Assembly (NCBI GenBank): GCA_963923035.1
Contig: CAWUKT010000012.1
Span: 49,832 to 113,831 of the forward strand
Direction: 5' to 3'
Length of the DNA: 64,000 nt
Source of the DNA: CAWUKT01 sp963923035
GTDB lineage: Bacteria; Bacteroidota; Bacteroidia; J057; JADKCL01
The notes under the pieces: model-generated
Databases searched by the model: none
What the model was told of the DNA's origin: nothing
The model's input: the letters and a program-made list of their open reading frames with translations, nothing else
Position numbers and translations under genes: made by a program
Part shown: positions 53,358 through 63,200 of the stretch, piece by piece
How the letters are laid out: every line of letters starts with the position of its first letter
Numbering within the stretch: position 1 is the first letter of the stretch

Positions 53358-54251
53358 TTAAGATTTTTTACTGTCCTCGAAGAGCATGGCCCGGTACTGG
53401 GTGGGGGACATGCCGGTTTTCTTGCGGAACAGGCGCGCAAAGTAGTTGGGGTAATCGAAGCCCAGTTGATAGGCCACCTGACCGATGGAGGGGACCGGGT
53501 TGGCGAGGAGTTTCTTGGCCTGATCCACGATGTGGTTGTGAATATGCGTCAAGGCGGATTGGCCGGTCTGGGTTTTCAAGGTCTGGCTGAGGTAGTTGGG
53601 GCTGACCCGAAGCTGGTCGGAAATGAACCTGACCGTGGGGAGGGTCACGACGTCATAGTCGGAATAGTAGTTGGAGAGTTCCCGGCGGAAATTCACGATC
53701 ACATTGCTTTCTTCCCGGACCTCGGCGATCCGCTCATGGAAGATTTGGGACACATGCTGCAACAAGACCCCGAGGTAGGCGTTGATGACGAGGTTGAAAT
53801 TGATGGGGGAGGCCTTTTCCACGGCGATTCCCTTCAGCAAATGGACCAATTTGTCGACTTCCTCCTCAGGCAAGGCCAGGCAGGTTTCCTTGGGGTGGCC
53901 GATCATGTTTTGGAGGTTGGAGTGCAGGGCAATGGGATATTGCTTGCCAATCGACACAAAATACCCGGTAATCGCTCCCCGGAAGGGCCAGCGGAAGTCG
54001 TTGCCGGGGGTATTGAGGAACAGGTAGCTTTGGACTTCCTCCTCCGGCTCGAGTTTGCCTTTGAACAAGCCAATCAGGAAAAAGTCGAAGGTTTTACCAT
54101 TGGACTCGATCCACAAAGGATTGTTCACTTCCAACCTTGAAGCGGCCAATTGTCGGTCGTCCGGCGGCGCCAGGTCAATCAGTTGTTTGGGGCCATAGTA
54201 GTCCTGAATGGGTTGACCCCATTTTCCTTTTAAATCCATAATTCTGAGCAT
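53358..54251 (-). CDS. AraC-family transcriptional regulator
   Basis: 297 residues (start could also be the ATG at 54239, MDLKGKWG). Residues 1-195 form a ligand or dimerisation region without a recognised cupin motif. Residues 200-290 are the AraC double helix-turn-helix: VRFISDQLRVSPNYLSQTLKTQTGQSALTHIHNHIVDQAKKLL and PSIGQVAYQLGFDYPNYFARLFRKKTGMSPTQYRAML. No neighbour indicates its target. Confidence 0.92.
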   Translation of the reverse strand: MLRIMDLKGKWGQPIQDYYGPKQLIDLAPPDDRQLAASRLEVNNPLWIESNGKTFDFFLIGLFKGKLEPEEEVQSYLFLNTPGNDFRWPFRGAITGYFVSIGKQYPIALHSNLQNMIGHPKETCLALPEEEVDKLVHLLKGIAVEKASPINFNLVINAYLGVLLQHVSQIFHERIAEVREESNVIVNFRRELSNYYSDYDVVTLPTVRFISDQLRVSPNYLSQTLKTQTGQSALTHIHNHIVDQAKKLLANPVPSIGQVAYQLGFDYPNYFARLFRKKTGMSPTQYRAMLFEDSKKS

Positions 54252-55292
54252 TAAATGGGTTGAGCTACTTTCCTTAGTGGATATAAATGCAGTAGAAAGG
54301 CAATTTCAGCCAGGTAGATGCGGGTTTTCGGGGCGTCTTTGGGTCACGCTGTTGTCCCCGGATCGAATTCAGGGACGGCTTTCTCCGGTGGGAGAAGGCG
54401 AGGTCGGGTGACGCTATTTTGGCAATCGGCTTTTCAGGAGGCTTGGGTTCAGATCATATCCTTCCATTCTCCCGAATGGGGAGGGGCATCGGATGGGAGT
54501 GCCCATCCGCTCAATCGGGTGTTTCGGCCCGGAAAACCGGGGCGCCGGGAGTCCCGGCGGCCTTTGTCAGACAGCGGCGGAGCCGCTGTTTTCCGAAACC
54601 AAGGCATTCCGGGGGCGAGCAGAAGTTTTCGGGTAACCACAAGCCGGCCCCGTGTCGGGCATTGATCTTGTTTTCATGAGAATCGGTGATTTTTCTTCTA
54701 TTGTTTCACACCATCCCTGTGCCGGAGCCAAGGGAGAAACTTCACGCTCTACATCCGCGAGGGGAGATATTACTTAAGAAGTTCCCTTTTGACGACACAT
54801 AGACTTTCTTTGGTTGCTTAGTGCGAATATACAGTCAGAAGGCGCTTAGGTACAACCCTATAGCCCCTGAAAGCCCTGTCATCAGGGCGGGGAAAGGAAT
54901 CAAAAACTTTATCCGCAAGTCCCCGAAACTATTCCGGCACTACGTTTTGTATCCTTTCTGGAATTGTGAAACTTAATTTTTACCTCCCGATTAACGGAGA
55001 TTTGATTCTAAAAAATGGGACGATCAATTGGATTTATCTCCTTGCTGATTGGTTCATACTGACAGCCTTATTTTGACCCGCAATTCTGTTCTACTTTCTT
55101 CCGTCCCCCGGCATTGAAACTCTCGGCCAAATATTTCTCACTCCTTGCGTCCGCTTCCTGAACCTGAATAAGAATTTGGGGGTTTGTACCTCATTTCCCT
55201 ATAAAATCTACCCATCCCGCCTCCGTCGACTCCCTAACTTGGTGCATTCCCCACTCAACTGTATAAGATTCAAAGCCACCCTGTACCTTTTT
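54252..55292. other. 1-kb gene-poor region with a hairpin cluster
   Basis: No supported gene. The left part is GC-rich and contains the hairpin cluster at 54490-54589; the right part (from about 54680) is AT-rich and shows only minor inverted repeats such as GCCCTG/CAGGGC. Short open frames have no protein-like character. Confidence 0.5.
54490..54589. repeat. Four consecutive short-loop hairpins
   Basis: CGGATGGG/CCCATCCG (54490-54509), CCCGG/CCGGG (54528-54541), CGCCGGG/CCCGGCG (54543-54559) and ACAGCGGC/GCCGCTGT (54571-54589) follow each other, all with 3-4-nt loops. No T run follows, so they are not simple terminators. Could be REP-like elements. Confidence 0.6.
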
Positions 55293-55931
55293 ATGCCAGT
55301 TTATACCCTCATCGGCTTAGGGCTCCTCTGCTTCCTGATCATCGATATCGGCGTGCTGATCCTCGCCTTCCGGCAGCCCCTGTCCAAGGAAATCCTCGGC
55401 CAGATTAAGTCCCTGATCTTGTTGGCCGGCCTTGACCTGGCCCTGTCGCTGTGGCTGGAAGTGACCTTTATCTGGATTGATGGGGTGTTGAGCTGGGAGA
55501 TCCCCGACCATTGGCTCAGTTGGTTGGCCCTGCTATTGTTGTTCGATGCTTTCCTCAGCGTTTACCACAAAACCGAAAAGAGGCTGGAGAAGCTGGACTT
55601 TCCCTTTCCTTCCCAACCACACCACCGCTACTGGCCCATGACCCGCCGGGGGCCCATGGGAAATTTGGTCTCCCACGTCTTGTTTTTTCTCCTCATCAGT
55701 TGGGCCTTTCTACTCCTCGGATTCTCTCCCGCGGCTCTGGTGGCCGTGACCCTCATCCATTATGTCTTGTCCCAGGGCATCCTGCTGTTCTTTCCCAGTC
55801 CGCGAGGTGCCAAGCCCGCGGGGAAAAAGTACCTGCTGGTGGCCTGGCATGTCCAGCCGTATACCCATGTTGTGATCTTCACCGAATCTTTGCTGGCGTT
55901 CATCCGGACAGTTGGCAATCGAGCTTCCTGA
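55293..55931 (+). CDS. Polytopic membrane protein of unknown function
   Basis: 212 residues from ATG 55293 (MPVYTLIGLGLL). About five transmembrane helices (5-25, 40-60, 75-92, 128-150, 155-172) with a basic loop (PHHRYWPMTRRGPMG). No family recognised. An 8-bp hairpin without a T run (CTCTCAAC/GTTGAGAG, 55973-55994) lies after the stop. Confidence 0.7.
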   Translation: MPVYTLIGLGLLCFLIIDIGVLILAFRQPLSKEILGQIKSLILLAGLDLALSLWLEVTFIWIDGVLSWEIPDHWLSWLALLLLFDAFLSVYHKTEKRLEKLDFPFPSQPHHRYWPMTRRGPMGNLVSHVLFFLLISWAFLLLGFSPAALVAVTLIHYVLSQGILLFFPSPRGAKPAGKKYLLVAWHVQPYTHVVIFTESLLAFIRTVGNRAS

Positions 55932-56158
55932 CCATCCGCCGTTCCCCTTTTTCCCACTCTTCTATTCTCCATCTCTCAACCTGCTTGTTGAGAGACCGCC
56001 TTTCTGCTGCCCTTTTCCCAAGCCTGGAACCCACTTGGGATGGATTTGATTCCGTCGGAAATGACATCGCCCTGATTCGTCTCTGCCCGCGAAAGGGGAC
56101 CGAAATATCTTGAAGAGAACTTCTTCAATTCATTTCATAACCCATTTATACATTGACA

Positions 56159-57397
56159 ATGAGCAAGAAATACGCCTCACAGAGGAAAAAGGCGCAGGGA
56201 ACCGATCGCCCCGCGATGTTGAAGACGAGTGGTGGTGCCCGGTCCATGCCACCGCCCCCTTTCCAGCTAAAAACTTCGGATGTCGTCCAGCGAGAACCGG
56301 ATGGATCAACCAGTTCTACGGCCACCCCCGCGGCAGAATTCGGGGGAGTGAACGAGGCCATCAAAAAGGCGGGTGGTCAAAATGGGCACGAAGAGGGGAA
56401 TACCGAGCGGAATTTTGGATTCAAGGGGGGAGAAAGTGTGGTCAGCGGGAACGATCCCACCCTGAGTACCAGCCATACCGAGGACAATATGACGACCCAC
56501 CACGGCAGTGACAATGTGACGGTTCAGTCGGGAGACGAGACCAAACTTGCCGGTGAAATCACCAAGGATGGGGTGTATGCCCATGGTGAGCATACCGAGG
56601 CCCTGTCCAAAATCGAGGTCCAGTTTCCCCGGACCTATGACTTCAAATTGTTTGGGGAGGATTCCCAGATGGCCCTGAACTTCAAGATCGAGGCCTTTGT
56701 GGGGGCGGAAGCCAAGGCGGGCGTGCAGGCCATGATTACCAATGTGTTCGCGAAAAAAGACCCGGACAAGATCGGCAAGCAAGACCTGCTGGACATTCAG
56801 CGGGGAATCGACGTCGGAGCCGAAGGTTTTGTGGGCGGAAAACTGAAGGTGGTGGCCGAAGCCAAACACTATTGGAAGAAAAAGGATGCCGGACACTACT
56901 AAGGGAAAATTCGCTCCAATATTGCCAACGTGAAGTCCATGCTTTCCAGCGGGGGCGGAGAAATTGGGGCCAAATTGAGTGGGCTGCCGGAAGACAAGCT
57001 GGCCAAGTTGATCACCAAGGTCCTGTACTCCGATGACAATCCGAGCCTGCTGGCCGTTGTGGGATCCTTCGTAGAAGGCAGCTTCGGAGCCGGGGTGATG
57101 GGCCAATTCTCCTGGGACTTCAGTGGGGGAATGGTCAAGTTTACGTCGAAGGCCGGTGCCACCTGGGGGCTTGGCTTGGGAGGAGGCGTCGAAGTCGGTG
57201 TGGACCTGAAAGACGGATTGTTATTCGGCCTGGCAAATGGCGGGGAGATCTACAATGCGGTGAAGGACAAAATCGCCGATGCGATCGACTGGTGGAACGG
57301 GGAAGCCGATGACTACGACTACGAAAAACGACAAGAGATGATTGACCGACGTGAATCGGTCCGGCCTTCCGCCAGCAGTATGGGGATGACCGAGTAA
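56159..57397 (+). pseudogene. PVQ-leader protein 3, interrupted by one in-frame stop
   Basis: The frame from ATG 56159 (MSKKYASQRKK) has the leader motifs PPPPFQLK and VVQRE, then the shared module: FPRTYDFKLFGEDSQM, GAEAKAGVQAM and HYWKKKDAGHY. A TAA at 56900-56902 interrupts it where proteins 1 and 2 have Lys in DYKAKI and AYKAKI. The same frame continues GKIRSNIAN ... GATWGLGLGGGVEVGVDL to the stop at 57397. One base change (AAA to TAA) explains it. Full length would be 412 codons. Either a recent nonsense mutation, a sequencing error, or two separate products. Strong terminator follows, so the locus was a normal gene recently. Confidence 0.75.
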
Positions 57398-57421
57398 ATA
57401 CGACCTGTTCGTACCCGCGAG

Positions 57422-57468
57422 CGCCTCCCCCAAATCCAACCAGGATGTTTTGGGGGAGGCGTCTTTTT
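57422..57468 (+). terminator. Intrinsic terminator of PVQ-leader gene 3
   Basis: CGCCTCCCCCAAA / TTTGGGGGAGGCG, 13-bp perfect stem, 14-nt loop, followed by TCTTTTTA. Confidence 0.93.
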
Positions 57469-57977
57469 ATATCCCGGTTTTTTGGGGGGAGAGGAGTGGT
57501 TCAGGTGGGAAATGGAAGGGGAGGGGAGCATTCAGGGAGAGTAGGAAACGGGGGGAGGAGGAGAATGGAAATGGGGAGAAAAAGGCTGGTCAATAGAAGG
57601 GAGGGCAAAAAAAATCGAGAGCAAAACGTACCGGATGGCCAAACTGCTTTTTGAAAAGAGTTGTTCAGATGACCTATTGGGTTGGCGTTTTACACCTCGA
57701 TTACCAAGACTATATTTGAAAAAAGAACGATTCTTTACTTGAAAGAAGGAGGGATTGATCCTTCGGGGATGCCCCTGCGGCCGGCTTGATCCGTACCCGC
57801 GGGGAAATCATGTTTGAAGACGTTACCACCAATTCTCCCCAAGTATTTCCCGCAATTTAGGTGGTCTAAATCCCGGAATGGGAGACAAAACTTGTCTTTT
57901 TGGCCCGGAACGGGAAACAGGTCGAAGAAATCAGGTAAAAAAGCCCCATTTCGCCCAAGACCCATCGGCAGGCCCCC
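57469..57977. other. Gene-free gap with a G-rich plus strand
   Basis: From 57484 to about 57580 the plus strand has many runs of three or more G separated by A/T (for example GGGGGGAGAGG, GGAAGGGGAGGGG, CGGGGGGAGG), a potential G-quadruplex region. The remainder holds no recognisable gene. Confidence 0.5.
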
Positions 57978-59267
57978 CTACAAATGCTTGTACACCTGGC
58001 CGCCCTTCATGACGAACCGAATGTTCTGCAGCAAGGAAATATTTTGGAGGGGATTCCCCTGGACCGCCACCAGGTCCGCGTACGCGCCCCGCTTGATGAC
58101 GCCCACCTCGCCCTCCATTCCAAGGAGCATCGAACCGTGCAGGGTCGCGGTTCGAATGGCCTCCAATTCCTCCATGCCCAGCCCCACCATCAACTCAAAT
58201 TCGATGGCATTCAGTCCGTGCTGAAACACCCCCGCCCCGGTCCCGAAGGCAATCTTGACTCCTGCCTCATGGGCGCGGGCAAACGTGTTCCGCATATTCG
58301 GCCCCACGAACAAGGCCTTGGGCACCACCAGCGGCGGAAAAAATCCCGGCACCACGGCCGAGTCGCGGACCGCTTCCCCCACCATCAGGGTGGGGACATA
58401 CCAGGTGCCATACTGCCGTAGCAGATCGATGGCCTCCTGGTCCATCATCGTCGCATGCTCAATGGAGTTGACGCCCGCCCGAGCGGCCCGTTTGATCCCC
58501 TCCGCCCCGTGGGCAGGGGCGGAAATGGGCAGGCCATAATCCTCGGCGGTCTCCACAATGGCCTGGAGTTCCTCCTCCGTGAAATGGGGCGCGAAGGCGT
58601 TTCGGGTCACAGACAAGAGGTCGCCGGTGGCGGCGACCTCGATGCAGTTGGCGCCCCGCTGGACCTGGACGCGAACGGCCTGTTGGCATTCGGCGGAGCC
58701 ATTTGCGATGCCCACGGAGGGGCCGGCTTCCTGCGGTTGCAGGGAACGTCGGAGGCCATTCGTCGGGTCACCGTGGCCTCCGGTAACAGACAGGGTTTTG
58801 CCGGCGGTAAGGACCCGGGGGCCGGGCAGGAGCCCGGAGGCGATGGCATCCCGCAGGGAGATGCTGACGCCAGATCCCCCCAGGTCCCGGACGGTGGTGA
58901 ATCCGGTCCGTAAAGTCGCTTCGGCGTAGCCCACCGAACGGTAGGCGCGGTCTGAATCTTCGAGGGAAAACTGCTCGGCATAGGAATTTCGGTCCAGCTG
59001 GAACTCCAGATGGACATGCATATCGATCAGTCCGGGCAGGACAGTCATATTTTTCAAATCGATGGCTTCCACGTCTTCGGGTGGTTCCGGATGCCCTTGA
59101 ATGATCCCGGCAATCCGATCGCCATTGACTACGATGGTCACTCCTTTTTCCAAATCCCCACTTTCGACATTGAGCATTGCCCCACAATAGACATACTGAA
59201 TGGGATATTGAGCCGATAGACAAAGGCTTCCCAAAAGGAAAATGATCAGACTGAGCATCGTTTTCAT
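57978..59267 (-). CDS. Exported amidohydrolase (imidazolonepropionase-like) lacking key metal-site residues
   Basis: 429 residues with signal peptide (1-20, ending LSAQ). Overall an excellent match to the amidohydrolase group related to imidazolonepropionase and prolidase-like enzymes: VLPGLIDMHVHLEF (H84, H86), GFTTVRDLGG, PAHGAEGIKRA (H253), SIEHATMMD (H271) and ADLVAVQGNPL. Two otherwise invariant residues are changed: E210 in CIEVAATGDLLS where a carboxylated Lys is usual (IKVMATGG), and G344 in FGTGAGVFQHG where the catalytic Asp of GTDAG is expected. The enzyme may be inactive or chemically altered. Stands alone. Confidence 0.85.
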   Translation of the reverse strand: MKTMLSLIIFLLGSLCLSAQYPIQYVYCGAMLNVESGDLEKGVTIVVNGDRIAGIIQGHPEPPEDVEAIDLKNMTVLPGLIDMHVHLEFQLDRNSYAEQFSLEDSDRAYRSVGYAEATLRTGFTTVRDLGGSGVSISLRDAIASGLLPGPRVLTAGKTLSVTGGHGDPTNGLRRSLQPQEAGPSVGIANGSAECQQAVRVQVQRGANCIEVAATGDLLSVTRNAFAPHFTEEELQAIVETAEDYGLPISAPAHGAEGIKRAARAGVNSIEHATMMDQEAIDLLRQYGTWYVPTLMVGEAVRDSAVVPGFFPPLVVPKALFVGPNMRNTFARAHEAGVKIAFGTGAGVFQHGLNAIEFELMVGLGMEELEAIRTATLHGSMLLGMEGEVGVIKRGAYADLVAVQGNPLQNISLLQNIRFVMKGGQVYKHL

Positions 59268-60294
59268 GGTCGTTGGGTTGGATGATTGAATTCGAATTGG
59301 ATTCCAGAAATTCCGGAGGAATTGGACTGATTGATGTTTAGGGTTGGGAAGGACGACGAGGGTTAAGTTGGATAGGTGAGCTTCCCGTTGGGGGCCGGAG
59401 CCCGTTTTCCAGGACGCATAGTGTTGATTCCTAAGGGCGTCTATCCTTCATGGATAAGCCGTAAAATTATGGGTTGGGACGATATGGGATGGGGACATTT
59501 CAGCACAAACTCCCGCACAAACCCTTTCGGAGGAGCCGGGGGATATGGAGATAAATGCCGTCGGGAGATACAAATCCCCGCATTGTGTAGATACCGAGAG
59601 TATGTCTCTTTCAAACGGCTTCGACCCCGTTACCTTAGTGTTGCAATCGAAGCCCGGATCCTTTCCCTGGATTGAGGAAATGCCATCACGTTGACCAGCC
59701 AGGTGGGAGCGGGCCTGAAAGCAACCGGATGAAGGGAGCATTTTTCCTCTCATCACCAACGAAAACACCCGGCTTGCTGCTACTCTATCGCGGATCGGCA
59801 GCGCCTCCATTCATCGGGGGGAATCCTCAACTTGAACTACCTGATCTGGGGCATAATTGGATCGATGTCTCGCGGAGGGAAATCATTCTGAGTTGAGATT
59901 CCTCCTTCATTTTTTCTTTCCCAACCACTGATCTCATGGAAACGTCACATCTCTTCAGGCACTGCCCCGCAGCGCCTGACCAGGAAATCTATGCCCCTGT
60001 TTCTCAGCTTCGCCGGCGCTCAAGGTCCGCGTCGGAGGAGAATGGGGCTGTTTCAATCCGGGTACATAGAGGGGCTTGGAAAAGGTTGGGGAAAAAGGAG
60101 TCTTTCCACGTGGAAAGGCCCCTTCAACCAATGCCCCGAATGATTTATTGATCCCATGCACTCCGTTGATTCCTGAAGGAGTGTTTTTTCAAGGGGGGCC
60201 GCCCAAGCCCCCCTTCCTTTCCCGTCCGAGGAAAAAATACTCCGCCTGGTTGTACCAAAATCTTGACCCAATACCACTACCAAAAGTCCATCCG
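59268..60294. other. 1-kb gene-free region upstream of the tape-measure gene
   Basis: No supported gene. It contains the perfect 16-bp palindrome at 60102-60117 and a GC hairpin AAGGGGGG/CCCCCCTT at 60191-60215 about 80 nt before the next start codon, which may affect expression. Several short frames here lack protein character. Confidence 0.5.
60102..60117. promoter_or_regulatory. Perfect 16-bp palindrome, possible operator
   Basis: CTTTCCACGTGGAAAG is fully self-complementary and lies 180 nt upstream of the tape-measure gene, in the region where a promoter would be expected. No loop, so a protein-binding site is more likely than a terminator. Confidence 0.35.
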
Positions 60295-63200
60295 ATGACC
60301 GATACCGAATTGCACCTCGTCCAAAGATTTACGTTTGATTTCAGTGTGGAGGAGCTCCGCAAAGCCCGGCTCCTCCACGATCGATTGTCCCAGGTTTTTT
60401 CCAATCGCCTAACAGGGATCATGGAAGAAGTTTGCGATGCCCTCCACGACGAACAGTACCTCTTGCAGATCCATTCGCTTGAATTGGATCTGGGGGACCT
60501 CTCTGAAGTTGACCTGGAAGAGGAGTTGGTGTTCAAGTTTCGGCGGGCCTTGTGGGATGCGCTTTCCTTGGCCAAACTGAATGCTTCTTTCCATTCGAGT
60601 GGGAGGGGGCGGATGGTCGATCTTTTGAGTGCAAAAAAGCATATCCTGACCTATTTCCTGCTCCGGGGACACCTCCCGGGGAGCGCCATCCACCTTTCTG
60701 GATCCATCGACGAGATTTTCCAGGAGCTTCTGGAGAGCTACCCCGAAGAACTTCGTGAGCTGCTGCGGGAAGTCGGGAGCAACGATTCCGTCTCGATTCA
60801 ACGCCTCACCAAAAGGTTCGGCGGCCCCACGATCTTCGAAATCATTCGTTTATTGGCCCCGGACTACCACATCTCCATCGCCCAATTCATCCAGGATGCA
60901 GCCCGCACGATGGAATCCCGTCAGATTACATCCTTTCCCCGCGCGCTCAACCTCCTGTCGGAGGCCTCGGTCCGCGTCTTGCTCCAAAGTTCCGGAGGGC
61001 AATTTTCCTATACCGAATACATGGACCAGGTGCGCCTGCAACTGGGCGCCAAGACGCAACAAAAGACAGATGCGGTGCTGCCACTTACGTCCCGCGATCC
61101 TGAATCGGCCGCGTCGACCACCTTGCAGGCCCGGTACGAGCCCCAATTGGAGGTCATCAGAAGCATCATGGGGGGTGAGGCCACGGCCATTGACCGGCAG
61201 CGGGCGGTCTATGCCTGGGACGAACTGAGTCGGCGAAACCTGTCGGTTTTGGTCGGCGAGATTCGCCGGAGGATGAGCAGGCCCGCGGACATGTTCCGCT
61301 TGATGGAGGAGCTTCCCACCAACAGAATATTCAATCTGATTTCATCCCTTATTCCAACCCAATTTCGTTCTTTGGTCCGTTTGGTTCGGAGGATCATCGC
61401 GGTACACAGCCGTTTCACCCTTGGCTTTCAAGCCGAACGAGAATTCCGAAATGTTCTTTATGGCCATTTGGTGAGGTATGTACTCGATGCCTCCTCCAAG
61501 CGGATGACCTACCAGGCCTTTGCAGCCTATCTCAAGCGATCCTTGGAATTGAGTCCGCTATTGCCGCGTCCGATGTTGGGGGGCTGGGACGAAATGGTGG
61601 AGGAATTGGGCAATTCGGTCGGTTCTGAGACGTACGCAAAGGACGACCGGGATGGGGAGAGAAGAAAAGGAATTGGAAAACAAACCGGAGCGGAAGATAG
61701 GGCGATGTCATCCGGTTCCAGAACTGCCGGCGATGTTTCCTCTATCATGGAAATGGTCCTGGAGTTGTTGAAAAGCGGGACAAAAGAACTGAAAGAGGTA
61801 CTCTTTCAAGAATTTGCCCAGCGTTCGCCCCAGCAAAAGACCAGCTTGACCCACAACCTTCTTCAGGCGGTCGAGGTCCGGGAGCGGCCCCAATTGATCC
61901 GGTCTTTGAGCCCATCCATCGTTTCGGGACTGCCTCAATTGATCGAGGTGCTCGGTGTCTTTTTCCAGCTAAAATCGGAGTTTCCCCGCAAGACCGATCT
62001 GGACCAAGAGGCCGCCTTCCAATGGTTTTACCCCTTGCGGTTTGCGATGGACTTTCCCGGAGAATTGTCTCCTCCAGCAATTTTGATCCGCTACACAATC
62101 GAAATGATTGCCGCAGCGAGTGGGATTTCCCCTCAGAATGTCTTGCAGGAATTCAACCGGATCGTTTCCGAGAAAATGAGCGGTGGAGCATTGGGCTTTC
62201 AGGAATTGCTGTCGGCATTGCCGGCCCAGGGATCATTTCTCGCCCCCCTCCAAAAGCAGTCCGCCCAACGATCGGTTCAGTTCGAAGCTGCATATTTCCA
62301 CCAAGAGTCGAATTCACCTGGAACTGAATTGGGAGATCTGACCACTCCCTCCACTGAAGCCTGGACCTCTGACTCACCCGTTCCAGCCTGGCATGGGGTA
62401 GAGTCCGCATCTGTCGGGATTGAGAATGAATGGGGGGATGAGTTGGAGGAAGAAGGTGAGGCGTCGGAGGATCAGGAATCCGATTTGGCTGAAGAGGAAG
62501 TTGGTGAATCCGAGGGGGATTGGGATGAGAATGCAGAGGAAGAGGTTGAAGGTCAGGAAACTGATTCGGTAGAAGAGGAATCTGAGATCGCTGGAGAGCC
62601 TGGTATCGAGGAAGAAGTTGGTGATTCCGAGAGTGATTGGGATGAGGTAACAGAGGAAGAAAAACGAGAAGCTGAGACTTCTATTCCGGAGGTAGGAGAA
62701 ACATTGCCCGAAGAAGATGAAGTATCGGAAGGTCAGGGGGGCGATTCGGAAGAGGAAGGGTCTGAAGCCGGGGGAGAACCCGTTGTCGAGGAAGCAGCCG
62801 ACGAGTCAGGGAATGATTGGGATGAGGGCGCAGAGGAAGAAGAACGAGAAGCTGAAACCTCTGTTTTGGAGGTAGAGGAAACGTTGTCCGAAGAAGATGA
62901 AGTCTCGGAAGATAGGGAGGTTGATTCGGCAGAGGAAGAATCGGAATTTGCCGGAGGACCCGTTGTTGAGGAAGCTGTTGACGAATCCGAGGATGATTGG
63001 GACGGGGGGGCAGATGAAGAGGAAGCAAGCCCCTCAGTCCCTGAGCCAGAAGAAACTTCACCGGAGGAGGACGAAGCGTCCGAAGATCAGGAAGCCGAAT
63101 CGATAGAAGAAGAATTCGAGACTGTCGAAGAACCTATTGTCGAGGAAGAGGAAGCAAACCCCTCAGTCCTTGAGGAAGAAAAAACATTTTCCGAAGAAGG

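Noticed and set aside
59376..59896. Several short overlapping open frames between the amidohydrolase and tape-measure genes
   Set aside because: None has a signal peptide, domain or consistent codon pattern, and they overlap each other on both strands.
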